Assembly (NCBI GenBank): GCA_963678925.1 | Contig: OY787533.1 | Span: 620,001-684,000 of the forward strand | Direction of reading: 5' to 3' | DNA length: 64,000 bases | From: G963665925 sp963678925 | Lineage (GTDB): Bacteria > Bacillota > Clostridia > Peptostreptococcales > Acidaminobacteraceae | Shown: positions 16,356-24,677 of the stretch, piece by piece | How positions within the stretch are numbered: position 1 is the first letter of the stretch | Layout of the letters: every line of letters starts with the position of its first letter | Notes under the pieces: generated by a model | Seen by the model: the letters and a program-made list of their open reading frames with translations, nothing else | Told to the model about the DNA's origin: nothing | Database searches by the model: none | Position numbers and translations under genes: made by a program

Positions 16356-16952
16356 TTATAAATACAAAATCAGAAGACCTTGAACAAGACCAATGGCAAA
16401 GCCAATGAGACCGCCCAGATACTCGATGTGCTTAAGCTCCTTCTTGGCAATTGCCAAGATGATTTCTTCCAGCTTTTCAAAAGGAAATGCATTGATTTTT
16501 TCTTCAATAATAAGCGCGACGCTGATTTTTTCGCTCGCTTCGTGGACAATTTTTTCACTGAGTTCATTGATCATTTCGTCAGCGTTCTCATCAATCGTGT
16601 CCTCAATGAATTTCATAATCATGCTTTTCATTGCGGTAGGAACAAAAACGGGAACCTTGAGGTCCGCAAGCTGAACAATCCGCTGCTTAAGGGCTTCTAT
16701 TACAGCACTTTTATCTGTACCTTCAATCATCCTGTCTAGAATTTCTTCAACAGAAAGAAGCTCTTTTTCCACTGTTTCACCAATGTTTTTAGCAATCTCC
16801 TGTTTTCTCTTTGGCATAAGTCCCTGCAGTGTCATTCCCAGTACAGGGATGCGCACAGGTTCAATCGGTCTAAACAAGAGCTTTATGGCAATTACGTTTG
16901 TCATCCAGCCAATCAGGGCACCGACTGAAGCAAGTATGAGTAATTTTATCAT
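16356..16952 (-). CDS. DUF445 family membrane-associated protein
   Basis: A 198-residue protein with the DUF445/YheB-like pattern: an N-terminal membrane segment with LASVGALIGWMTNVIAIKLLFRP, then PVLGMTLQGLMPKRKQEIAKNIGETVEKELLS, a charged helical middle and a C-terminal membrane segment (LGGLIGFAIGLVQGLLILYL). The long versions of the family exceed 350 residues; this is the short clostridial form. AGGGAGAG precedes the ATG. Cellular role is unknown. It ends 28 bases before the thrS promoter. Confidence 0.85.
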   Translation of the reverse strand: MIKLLILASVGALIGWMTNVIAIKLLFRPIEPVRIPVLGMTLQGLMPKRKQEIAKNIGETVEKELLSVEEILDRMIEGTDKSAVIEALKQRIVQLADLKVPVFVPTAMKSMIMKFIEDTIDENADEMINELSEKIVHEASEKISVALIIEEKINAFPFEKLEEIILAIAKKELKHIEYLGGLIGFAIGLVQGLLILYL

Positions 16953-17021
16953 GTCTCTCCCTCTTCTTACATATTAATATACATCTTAAAGCCGAGGAAG
17001 ATTATAACATATTCTGCGTCA

Positions 17022-18293
17022 TCAAGCTACAGTACCACGCTTATTTTCATATTTCTTATAGGACGCCGAGCGCATGATTTCCTCAATTCGGTCAACGAGT
17101 TCGACAATGTCTGCATATCTTGTATAGAGGGGCACCGGCGCAAGTCGGATGACATTGGGCTCACGGTAGTCTGGAATGATTCCACTTGCCTTCATCGCTT
17201 CGTTAATACTCGCAGCTTCACTGTGAACAAGCGCAACATGACCGCCTCTTCTATGGGCTTCACGTGGTGTACCCACACTGCAGCCGTACTTTCCAAGTCG
17301 CGCATCAATCAGTTGCATAAGTGCCTCCGTGAGTTTCAGTGATTTCTCTCTGAGTTCATCCATGCCCATAGCACTGAAATGACCAAGTGATCCTTTAAGC
17401 GTTGCCATACTCATGACATGCGGTGTACCGATTTCCCATGCAGATGCGGTGCTTGAAGGTTCGAAATCAAGGGCAAGATCAAATTGCTTGTCCTTTCTAT
17501 ATCCAAACCAACCGGCAAGTGCCGGACCTTTTTCGAGGTGCCTCTCATGGACAAACAGACTTGCTGCCGCCCCTGGTCCCCCATTGAAGTACTTGTAGTT
17601 GCACCAGAAGGCAAAATCGGCCCCCCAGCTGTGAAGGGCATGTTTTACAGCGCCAGCTGAGTGAGACAGATCAAGTCCGATTACCGCACCAGCCTCATGC
17701 GCCGCCTTTATGAGTCTTTCCATATCCAGGAGTTGTCCGCTTCTATAAAGCACACCCGGCATCAAAACGAGCGCTGTCGTATGGTCCATAGCCTCAATTA
17801 TCTGATTTTCATCAAGTGTCTGCCCATCCTCGCTAGATACAATAATCAGGTTTTCTTCAACACTTATGCCCATTTGCTCCATATGGCTTCTCACCGCATA
17901 GAGGTCCGTAGGAAAATTCAGCGCGTCCACGACAATCTTTCTGCGTTCCCCCTCCGGCTTATAAAATGTTGCCAGAAGCAGGTGCAGATTCATAGTCGTT
18001 GAACTGTGTACCGTCAATTCCTGTGGCAGTGCACCCATAAGCGGCGCTTGTATTTCGGCAATTTCCTGCGACATATAATACCAGCTGTTTTCAGCTTCCG
18101 TCCAGCCTCTGATGCCGAGCTTTCTCCAGTCTTCAAGTGTTGCGTGAAGGCTTTCATCCGCATCGACCGACATGAGGCCAAGAGAGTTTCCGTCCATATA
18201 GAGTTCATTTTCATTCAGGTAGAAGCGGTCACGAATAGATGCTACAGGGTCCATTCTGTCCAGTTCTTTAGCAGTCTCCAAATCCAAATACAT
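17022..18293 (-). CDS. kynU: Kynureninase
   Basis: A PLP enzyme of 423 residues that hydrolyses L-kynurenine to anthranilate and alanine (EC 3.7.1.3). The PLP lysine is Lys234 in NYKYFNGGPG, the PLP-binding Asp is Asp208 in GLDLSHSAG, and the N-terminal DGNSLGL and C-terminal EPNVIRLAPVPLYTRY blocks are characteristic. No other tryptophan-degradation gene lies in the window, so the substrate may be scavenged kynurenine. Its promoter carries twin operators matching a MarR-family gene immediately upstream. Confidence 0.95.
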   Translation of the reverse strand: MYLDLETAKELDRMDPVASIRDRFYLNENELYMDGNSLGLMSVDADESLHATLEDWRKLGIRGWTEAENSWYYMSQEIAEIQAPLMGALPQELTVHSSTTMNLHLLLATFYKPEGERRKIVVDALNFPTDLYAVRSHMEQMGISVEENLIIVSSEDGQTLDENQIIEAMDHTTALVLMPGVLYRSGQLLDMERLIKAAHEAGAVIGLDLSHSAGAVKHALHSWGADFAFWCNYKYFNGGPGAAASLFVHERHLEKGPALAGWFGYRKDKQFDLALDFEPSSTASAWEIGTPHVMSMATLKGSLGHFSAMGMDELREKSLKLTEALMQLIDARLGKYGCSVGTPREAHRRGGHVALVHSEAASINEAMKASGIIPDYREPNVIRLAPVPLYTRYADIVELVDRIEEIMRSASYKKYENKRGTVA

Positions 18294-18333
18294 ATCGCAC
18301 CTCCATAAATCATGTCTTAAGTTTGATATACAT

Positions 18334-18384
18334 ATTATATATTTAGGAAGCTAAATATTCAAGAGTTTTATTTAGCTCCCTAAA
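18334..18384 (-). promoter_or_regulatory. kynU promoter with two MarR-type operators
   Basis: Promoter on the minus strand: TTGAAT (18357-18362), 17-base spacer, TATAAT (18334-18339). Operator 1, TTTAGGAAGCTAAA (18342-18355), fills the spacer exactly. Operator 2, TTTAGCTCCCTAAA (18371-18384), lies just upstream of the -35 box. Both have the form TTTAG-N4-CTAAA, with centres 29 bp apart. A repressor bound at operator 1 would block polymerase. Confidence 0.8.
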
Positions 18385-18425
18385 TATATTGCGTTTTCAT
18401 AAGGCCCCGGACCCACTTTTGCCAC

Positions 18426-18860
18426 TCACAGCTCATGTGTCATTTCATCGTCCATATGCTTGAGGGCTTTGAGCATTTCATCCCGAAGCGCGTCATTAAT
18501 GTGCCCCGTCGTTCGCTTTTCAAAGCTGTTGATGATTTCAAATGCAGGCTCCCTTAAAGCTTCACCTTTGATTGTCAGGGCAATATGCTTTGCCCGCCGG
18601 TCTGCCTTGTCCTTCTTCCGTGCAGCAAGCCCCTTTTTTACAAGCTGATCTGTCAGTCCCGTAAGTGTTGAGGGCTTGACACATATATGCTCCAGTATCT
18701 CCTTTTGCGTGAGCGTACCACGCTTCCAAAGTGTGTTCAGTACACGAAACTGCGCATAGGTGATATCAAGCTCCTTTAGCTCATCATTTAACTGCAGCGC
18801 CGATTTTCGCGCAATTTCCTGAATAAAATAACCTATGTGTGATGAAAAAACCGTATCCAT
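18426..18860 (-). CDS. MarR-family transcriptional regulator
   Basis: A 144-residue winged-helix regulator: ELDITYAQFRVLNTLWKRGTLTQKEILEHICVKPSTLTGLTDQLVKKGLAARKKDKADRR shown here as its HTH-wing region (residues about 28-88 in the protein), with the DxRAKHIALTIKGEAL wing. MarR proteins bind palindromes as dimers; two such palindromes lie in the kynU promoter 40 bases downstream of this gene. It sits 21 bases after the DUF6873-like gene, so both are likely co-transcribed. The ligand may be kynurenine or a related aromatic; that is inference. Confidence 0.9.
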   Translation of the reverse strand: MDTVFSSHIGYFIQEIARKSALQLNDELKELDITYAQFRVLNTLWKRGTLTQKEILEHICVKPSTLTGLTDQLVKKGLAARKKDKADRRAKHIALTIKGEALREPAFEIINSFEKRTTGHINDALRDEMLKALKHMDDEMTHEL

Positions 18861-18881
18861 AAAAATGCCTCCTGATTACCT

Positions 18882-19583
18882 TTACTTCAGTATTCGAACA
18901 CTGCCTATATCGACTAATTTATCGACATCTGTCTCAATGATTTCATGTGCCCTATCCTCAATGAATTTCCGGATTGCATCCTTATGGGGATGCGCATCCA
19001 AACGCCCAAAAAAGACAATTGTCTCTTCAATACACATGGCTGCGCCGCCAATAAAGCCGTAATTATAGCCTGGCAGGTCAATCTCCCCCGGTTCAATAAG
19101 AAGAACCTCCATACCGTAGGCACGCAGCGCTTCTTCAACACCCGAATCAGACGTTATGAGACTGCGCGCGCCCACAGGAAGTATCATGCAGTTGGAATAC
19201 CCCTGATTGATGTGAATCCACTTATAGCCTGCAGCGTCAATGCACGCTTTTAGAACCGGATCTGTATGACAGGTGTTATGGACTGCGTAGGGCCCTATAA
19301 AAGCAACATTATAAGCAATGTTCCCAGGGTACTTATCCCTTAGCACCGTTTGTCCGCGAACCATAAAGGCCTCCAGCCCGGGATAGGCTCTCACAAGACC
19401 TTCATATAAGGTCGGCTCCACCACAAGAGTATCACCTACAGGACAGCAGAGCATGTCAGCATGACTTCGAACCGCCTTATTCAGTGTCTCCAGTGACGGA
19501 ATCTCTACCCAGTTCACATTTTGAATCTTACCATATAAGCGCTGCTTGTTGAACGGACTGTCTTGACCAATAAATGCATACAT
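18882..19583 (-). CDS. DUF6873-like protein, probable GME (guanidino-modifying enzyme) fold
   Basis: A 233-residue soluble protein I recognise only loosely. Features that resemble the pentein/GME fold seen in arginine deiminase and DDAH relatives include CCPVGDTLVVEP, HNTCHTDPVLKACIDAAG, NQGYSNCMILPVGARSLITSDSGVEEALRAYG and NYGFIGGAAMCIEETIVFFG. NCBI names similar clostridial proteins DUF6873 family GME fold protein. A catalytic Cys/His pair is possible (Cys in MCIEE or NCMILP; His in HNTCH) but unproven. It diverges from the desulfurase-like gene and leads the MarR gene. Confidence 0.6.
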   Translation of the reverse strand: MYAFIGQDSPFNKQRLYGKIQNVNWVEIPSLETLNKAVRSHADMLCCPVGDTLVVEPTLYEGLVRAYPGLEAFMVRGQTVLRDKYPGNIAYNVAFIGPYAVHNTCHTDPVLKACIDAAGYKWIHINQGYSNCMILPVGARSLITSDSGVEEALRAYGMEVLLIEPGEIDLPGYNYGFIGGAAMCIEETIVFFGRLDAHPHKDAIRKFIEDRAHEIIETDVDKLVDIGSVRILK

Positions 19584-19741
19584 CGCCTTTTCCTATTCCT
19601 TTTTTCTATACAAACCACAAAACCGATTAATTTTCTAAATGAATACATTCTGGTATATGCCCACATATCTCACAACATGCCTGCTTATCATGTTAGAATA
19701 AAGATAAATTACTTAATCCATAAACAAAAGGAGTTACATAG

Positions 19742-20896
19742 ATGAATAGAGTTTATCTCGATAACGGGGCTACTTCCTTTCCAAAAGCACCAGGTGTCGC
19801 TGAAGCTATTAATAATTATATCTTAAATGTCGGTACAAATGTAGGCAGAGGTGCATATGCCGAAGCTTTTGAAACAGAAGGCATCGTGTACGAAACACGG
19901 GAGATGCTTGCCGCGCTTTTCGGCGCACCGGATTCAAAAAACATTGTTTTCACAAAAAATGTCACTGAAAGTCTCAACGTCCTGCTCCACGGATTCCTCA
20001 AGCAGGGAGACCATGTGATTGTATCCAGTTTTGAGCACAATGCAATGATGCGACCCCTTGTTCAAATGTCCAGTAAGGGTGTGTCCTTTACACGTATTCA
20101 GCCCGATGCACTGGGTGTTTTTGACCTTGAGGAGATCACAGCTGCAATCAAACCTGAAACCAAGCTGATTGCCATGCTCCATGCGTCAAATGTCTTTGGT
20201 ACAATCATGGATCTAAAGCCTGTCGGTCAACTGGCAAAAACACACAATCTGCGCTTTATTGTGGACGCTGCCCAAACAGCAGGCCAGCTGCCTGTCAATA
20301 TGACAGATCTGAATGCTGATGCAATTGCCTTTACCGGCCACAAAAGCCTGCTTGGACCTCAGGGAATCGGCGGTTTTGCCATAACAGATGACTTTGCCAC
20401 ACAAGTTGACAGCCTTATCCAGGGTGGGACAGGCAGCAAGTCTGATCTTGAAATCCAACCGGATTATCTGCCGGACAAGTTTGAATCGGGTACGCCAAAT
20501 ACAATCGGAATCGTTGGCCTCCATGCCTCGCTTTGCTTTCTCAAAGACCACGGCATCGACAAGATTCGAAGCCATGAGCAGATGCTCATTGAGGACCTGA
20601 TTACTCAACTTGGCAACATTCCTCAGGTAAAAATCATTGGCACACAGTCAACAGCACACAAGACAGCCGTTATCTCTATCGATACACCTGATCACGACAG
20701 CGCTGTCATATCACATAGACTTTCATCCGGCTATGGCATAAACAACCGGTGTGGCATGCACTGTGCGCCTTCAGCACATAAGTCGATGGACACCTTCCCT
20801 CAGGGAACCATCCGCTTCAGCTTCGGCTATGCCAATACCCGTGATGATGTGGCGGCAGTGGCAAATGCCCTTCGTGAGATTTTTTCAGAAGAGTAG
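19742..20896 (+). CDS. Class V aminotransferase-fold cysteine desulfurase family protein (EF2568 type)
   Basis: A 384-residue PLP protein. The N-terminus VYLDNGATSFPKAPGVAEA, PLP lysine Lys201 in TGHKSLLGPQGIGG and the cysteine-containing RCGMHCAPSAHKSMDT (Cys337, Cys341) match the family typified by Enterococcus EF2568. That family often accompanies selenium-dependent molybdenum hydroxylase genes and may supply sulfur or selenium. No iron-sulfur scaffold gene (iscU/sufU) is adjacent, so a housekeeping Fe-S role is less likely. AAGGAG precedes the ATG. Confidence 0.85.
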   Translation: MNRVYLDNGATSFPKAPGVAEAINNYILNVGTNVGRGAYAEAFETEGIVYETREMLAALFGAPDSKNIVFTKNVTESLNVLLHGFLKQGDHVIVSSFEHNAMMRPLVQMSSKGVSFTRIQPDALGVFDLEEITAAIKPETKLIAMLHASNVFGTIMDLKPVGQLAKTHNLRFIVDAAQTAGQLPVNMTDLNADAIAFTGHKSLLGPQGIGGFAITDDFATQVDSLIQGGTGSKSDLEIQPDYLPDKFESGTPNTIGIVGLHASLCFLKDHGIDKIRSHEQMLIEDLITQLGNIPQVKIIGTQSTAHKTAVISIDTPDHDSAVISHRLSSGYGINNRCGMHCAPSAHKSMDTFPQGTIRFSFGYANTRDDVAAVANALREIFSEE

Positions 20897-20979
20897 AGTA
20901 AGAAATTACCCTTTAATCATGTGTATTAGCGTATTTAAGTCAATTGTCAGATTTTTGTCAAATTTTTGTCAAAATTGTA

Positions 20980-21008
20980 TTGCATTGATTTCTCTAATAC
21001 CTTATAAT
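20980..21008 (+). promoter_or_regulatory. Promoter of the YaaH-type transporter gene
   Basis: TTGCAT, 17-base spacer, TATAAT. Transcription would start near 21015, about 175 bases before the coding region. Confidence 0.7.
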
Positions 21009-21012
21009 TTGT

Positions 21013-21120
21013 ATAGGAAATCGTTTCTATGTCAGGTGTCTATTTGGTGCTACCCAGCACTTACTCGTAGATATTAAACGGCAAATGAGCTACAGCTCAC
21101 TTGCCGTTTTTGTTTTTTTG
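21013..21120 (+). ncRNA. Structured leader with intrinsic terminator (candidate regulatory RNA)
   Basis: After the promoter come: hairpin ATAG/CTAT-AAA/TTT (21013-21030); outer stem GTGTCTA/TAGATAT (21036-21042 with 21068-21074) enclosing an asymmetric internal loop and an inner hairpin GTGCT-ACCC-AGCAC (21047-21060); then a terminator AAACGGCAA...TTGCCGTTT followed by TTGTTTTTTT (21076-21120). The transporter gene starts 72 bases later. The order aptamer-like domain then terminator then gene suggests a riboswitch or attenuator. It matches no riboswitch class I know by eye. Confidence 0.55.
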
Positions 21121-21191
21121 TACATGATATGAAGCCAATGGCAAGAGAGCATAATTTCCTGACAACTCAATATTCTAAGGGGGACCAATCA

Positions 21192-21740
21192 ATGAATCCA
21201 TTCAATCCTGAGGCAATAGGTGTACTCGGGCTAGTCGTAACAGTTTTTGTTTTTGGCTTTGAACAGCTAGGTATTGGAACAAAAGGTGGGGACCATGACA
21301 AAATCAGCAGAGAAGTATCCTATGTTGCTTTCTGGTTCGGCGGTGTAACACAAGTATTGACTGCTGTCATGATGTCTATTTTCGGCTTTGCTGGGGAAAA
21401 GTCAACTTTTGTCGCAACAGTGTTCGGACTATACGGATTCTTCTGGCTAGTAGCTGCTAATCATTTTCGTTATGGAGGCGATAACAAAATGCTTGGCAAC
21501 TTCTGCGGTGCTGTCGGTATCATCACAGCATTCTTAACTTATGTAGCATTCCAACTTGGTCTTGCATGGCCACTTGGAACAGTTCTAGCCCTGATCATAC
21601 TGCTGATGATTTCTCTATTTATCGCACTTTGGGGAATCAAACCAGAGTTCATCAAGGTTGCTGGGCTGCTGAACATTCTCATCGGTATCGGTGGATTGTT
21701 CATTTTCTGGGGCGCTCTAACACACGGACTGCCTCTATAA
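21192..21740 (+). CDS. GPR1/FUN34/YaaH (SatP) family acetate uptake transporter
   Basis: A 182-residue, six-helix membrane protein. The N-terminal NPEAIGVLGLVVTVFVFG corresponds to the NPAPLGL signature of the acetate/succinate uptake family, with FWFGGVTQVLTAVMMSIFGF and YGFFWLVAANHF following. It is predicted to import or export acetate with protons, which fits the acetate made by citrate lyase and pyruvate formate-lyase metabolism. The ATG at 21192 has AAGGGGG eight bases upstream; the upstream in-frame extension has no ribosome site. It is followed by a terminator and is monocistronic. Confidence 0.85.
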   Translation: MNPFNPEAIGVLGLVVTVFVFGFEQLGIGTKGGDHDKISREVSYVAFWFGGVTQVLTAVMMSIFGFAGEKSTFVATVFGLYGFFWLVAANHFRYGGDNKMLGNFCGAVGIITAFLTYVAFQLGLAWPLGTVLALIILLMISLFIALWGIKPEFIKVAGLLNILIGIGGLFIFWGALTHGLPL

Positions 21741-21815
21741 TCAAGTTGTAAGATATTTTGGCGTCGGGACCTCCGGCTTCAAATTTCTTTCTCACATCCC
21801 TTTATACTCACACGC

Positions 21816-21853
21816 AAAAATAGCTCTGCTGCTTAAGCTGAGCTATTTTTGTA
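21816..21853 (+). terminator. Intrinsic terminator of the acetate transporter gene
   Basis: Stem AAAAATAGCTC/GAGCTATTTTT with a 13-base loop, followed by GTATTT. Confidence 0.8.
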
Positions 21854-21896
21854 TTTGCGGCAAATGCGTCTTAGGGCAGTTGGCCATGATGCGTTG

Positions 21897-21933
21897 AAAA
21901 AAAGCTTTCCGCCTGTTGGCGGAAAGCTTTTTC
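21897..21933 (-). terminator. Intrinsic terminator of the mgl operon
   Basis: AAAAAAGCTTTCCGCC/GGCGGAAAGCTTTTTT with a TGTT loop. It is near-symmetric and could act on both strands between the convergent transporter gene and mglC. Confidence 0.85.
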
Positions 21934-22002
21934 ACTTGGAGTATATTTATTGATTTGGAGGAGAAAGTGTCATGTTGTACAAAAGTTGTACAAAGAATGA
22001 CT

Positions 22003-23061
22003 CTATTTCTTCTGTAGATGTTTACGGTTATCAATTGCAACCGCTGAAAGGATGATAATACCCTTGATAATGAACTGCATGTATGGGTTTACACCGATGA
22101 ATGCAAGTCCATAAGAGATAACCTGGAAGATCAGTACGCCAGCAACGATACCGGAAATCGAACCGATACCACCGTCAAACGAAAGACCACCAACGATACA
22201 TGCAGAGATCGCATCAAGCTCATACATGTTACCTGTATTGTTTGTTGCAGTACCGATACGGGCTGCTTCAAGAGCACCGCCCAGACCATATAGAACACCT
22301 GCAAGAAGATAAGCTAATAGGATGTACTTCGTTACGTTAACACCGGATACAACAGCTGCTTCTTCGTTGCCGCCGATAGCAAAGATGTTCTTTCCAAATG
22401 TTGTCTTGTTCCAGAGTATCCATACAACACCCACAGTGATTGCTGCATAGATTACAAGGTATGGAATGATAAATCCGTTAATGTCGATAAAGCCTTGAGC
22501 AAATCCTGAGAATCGTGGGTCAAGTCCACCGATTGGCTGTGCGCCGTAAGGTGGTCTGTCAAAGTAAATTGAGTTAAGACCATAAGCGATAACCATCATA
22601 CCCAGCGTTGCGATAAATGGGTGAAGCTTGAATTTCGCAACCAGGAAGCCCGAGAACATACTCAGTGAACCTGCAATTGCCATAACCAGAAGGATTGGCA
22701 GAATAATAGGCAGCTGAGGCAGGTCTGGATACATTCTGTAAGCGTAATCAGGCGCCTGCAGAAGTGATGCTGAAATAACAGCGGAAAGACCAACCAAACG
22801 ACCTAGGGAAAGGTCAGTACCAGCGAGGATGATGATACCACCAACACCCAGTGCCATAATCATTCTTGTAGAAGCCTGTGCCAGGATGTTTCTAAAGTTT
22901 CTGATAGAAACGAAGTCCGGTGACAAGGCGATAATAATCAGTAGTAGTCCGAGTAGGATAAAGAAGATTGCATTATCCATCATGAACTTTTTAAAATCCC
23001 CACCTGACATACCCTTCAGGCGTGAGAAAAAGCTTCCTTTTTCTTTTTTCATTGTGCTCAT
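22003..23061 (-). CDS. mglC: Galactose/methylgalactoside-type ABC transporter permease
   Basis: A 352-residue membrane protein with about ten hydrophobic segments, matching MglC: DNAIFFILLGLLLIIIALSPDFVSIRNFRNILAQAS, GGIIILAGTDLSLGRLVGLSA and ISACIVGGLSFDGGIGSISG. It forms the sugar channel with MglA. AGGAGG precedes the ATG by nine bases. It is the last gene of mglBAC, 18 bases after mglA. Confidence 0.95.
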   Translation of the reverse strand: MSTMKKEKGSFFSRLKGMSGGDFKKFMMDNAIFFILLGLLLIIIALSPDFVSIRNFRNILAQASTRMIMALGVGGIIILAGTDLSLGRLVGLSAVISASLLQAPDYAYRMYPDLPQLPIILPILLVMAIAGSLSMFSGFLVAKFKLHPFIATLGMMVIAYGLNSIYFDRPPYGAQPIGGLDPRFSGFAQGFIDINGFIIPYLVIYAAITVGVVWILWNKTTFGKNIFAIGGNEEAAVVSGVNVTKYILLAYLLAGVLYGLGGALEAARIGTATNNTGNMYELDAISACIVGGLSFDGGIGSISGIVAGVLIFQVISYGLAFIGVNPYMQFIIKGIIILSAVAIDNRKHLQKK

Positions 23062-23079
23062 AAGTTTAAGCCTCCTAAT

Positions 23080-24597
23080 CTATAAGTACATGGCTGATAG
23101 CCGTAATATTTCTTCCTGTGTAACGTCCTTCGTATCTACGATTCCAGCCAATCGGCCATTACTCATAACCAGGATTCTGTCTGCAACACCTAGAAGCTCA
23201 GGCATTTCAGAGGAAACCATGATAACGCCCTTACCCTTGTTGGCAAGATCAATCATCAGCTGATAAATTTCAAACTTGGCACCAACGTCAATACCACGTG
23301 TCGGTTCATCCATGAGCAGTACATCTGGCTCAGTCAGCAGCCATCTGCCAATGATAACCTTCTGCTGGTTACCACCGGACAATGATCTGATCGGTGTGGT
23401 TTGTGACGGCGTTTTTACACGCATGCTGTCAATAACCCATTCCGTATCAGTAGCCATTTTGCCATCGCTCAGCAGCCCATTCGGCTGAACATACTCATTG
23501 ATATTGGCAATTGTCGAATTGAAACGAATGTCCAAATCGCCGAATATGCCTGTCGCACGACGTTCTTCTGTAATCAGTGCAAATCCATTTGAAATCGATT
23601 CACGAGGTGATGCATTTGCAACCTCATTGCCTTTGAAGTAAATTTTGCCTTCTGCTTTATGTCTCAGTCCGAAAATTGTTTCAATAAGCTCTGTTCTTTT
23701 CGAGCCAACCAGACCGGCAACGCCAAGAATTTCGCCTTCACGAAGCTCGAAAGAAACTTCGCGTACTGAATTCTTTACATATGCTGTCAGGTTTTCAACC
23801 TTCATGATTACGTCACCTGGTTCATTTGTTTTCGGTGGAAAACGGTTTGTCAGGTCACGACCAACCATCAGGTTGATGATTTGATCTGTAGTAATGTTCT
23901 CAATGGATTCTGTTGCAATCCACTGTCCGTCACGCATAATGGTTACATCATCCGATATTTCAGAAATCTCTTCCATCTTATGTGAAATGTAGATTATTGA
24001 AACACCACGATCTCTCAGGGAACGAATAATTCTAAATAAGTGCCCTACTTCTTTTTCTGTGAGTGAGGATGTTGGTTCGTCCATTACGATAACTTTTGAA
24101 TTATATGAAACAGCTTTTGCGATTTCTACCATCTGACTCTCGGAGACTGGTAAGTTTCCAACTTTCTCTCGTGGGTCAACATTGATGTCCAGCTCTTCAA
24201 AGATTCTCTTTGTTTCCACATACATCTTTTCTTCGTCTATGAATAGCCCTTTTTTTGGAAAACGCCCCAGCCATATATTATCCATAACTCGGGTGGACTG
24301 AACTTGGTTCAGCTCCTGGTGTACCATTGACACGCCGTGGTCAAGGGCATGTCTAGATGAGGTGAATTCCACTTCTTCACCGTTCAAAACTATTTTTCCT
24401 TCGTCTCTTTGATAAATGCCGAAAAGACATTTCATCATTGTTGATTTTCCGGCGCCGTTCTCACCCATTAGCGCATGCACAGTGCCTGGGCGCACTCTCA
24501 GATTGACGCCGTCTAGTGCTTTTACCCCCGGGAAGGTTTTGGTCAGGCCTATCATTTCGAGTAAGTACTCCGATTTTACATTTTCTTTGTTGTGCAT
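23080..24597 (-). CDS. mglA: Galactose/methylgalactoside-type ABC transporter ATPase (two-domain)
   Basis: A 505-residue ATPase with two fused nucleotide-binding domains, as usual for CUT2 sugar importers. The first domain has Walker A GENGAGKST at 45-53; its signature is the degenerate LPVSESQ. The second has the degenerate Walker A GLVGSKRTE and a good signature LSGGNQQK with DVLLMDEPTRGIDVG. The ATG at 24597 has GGAGGT seven bases upstream; the extension to 24657 has no ribosome site. It is energised as a partner of MglC. Confidence 0.95.
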   Translation of the reverse strand: MHNKENVKSEYLLEMIGLTKTFPGVKALDGVNLRVRPGTVHALMGENGAGKSTMMKCLFGIYQRDEGKIVLNGEEVEFTSSRHALDHGVSMVHQELNQVQSTRVMDNIWLGRFPKKGLFIDEEKMYVETKRIFEELDINVDPREKVGNLPVSESQMVEIAKAVSYNSKVIVMDEPTSSLTEKEVGHLFRIIRSLRDRGVSIIYISHKMEEISEISDDVTIMRDGQWIATESIENITTDQIINLMVGRDLTNRFPPKTNEPGDVIMKVENLTAYVKNSVREVSFELREGEILGVAGLVGSKRTELIETIFGLRHKAEGKIYFKGNEVANASPRESISNGFALITEERRATGIFGDLDIRFNSTIANINEYVQPNGLLSDGKMATDTEWVIDSMRVKTPSQTTPIRSLSGGNQQKVIIGRWLLTEPDVLLMDEPTRGIDVGAKFEIYQLMIDLANKGKGVIMVSSEMPELLGVADRILVMSNGRLAGIVDTKDVTQEEILRLSAMYL

Positions 24598-24677
24598 AAA
24601 TGCCACCTCCCTCGAAGAAAAATCCGAGATGCGACGTGCGCATCTCGAATTCCCCAATCAATACATCATTACTATTA

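Noticed and set aside
19742..20896. Housekeeping IscS/NifS cysteine desulfurase
   Set aside because: Active-site region and length fit the EF2568-type family better, and no iron-sulfur scaffold gene is adjacent.
21972..22055. Small plus-strand reading frame of 27 codons with a GGAGGAG ribosome site overlapping the mglC end
   Set aside because: It is antisense to mglC for most of its length, has no recognisable protein features, and its start spans the TTGTACAA repeat; no evidence that it is expressed.
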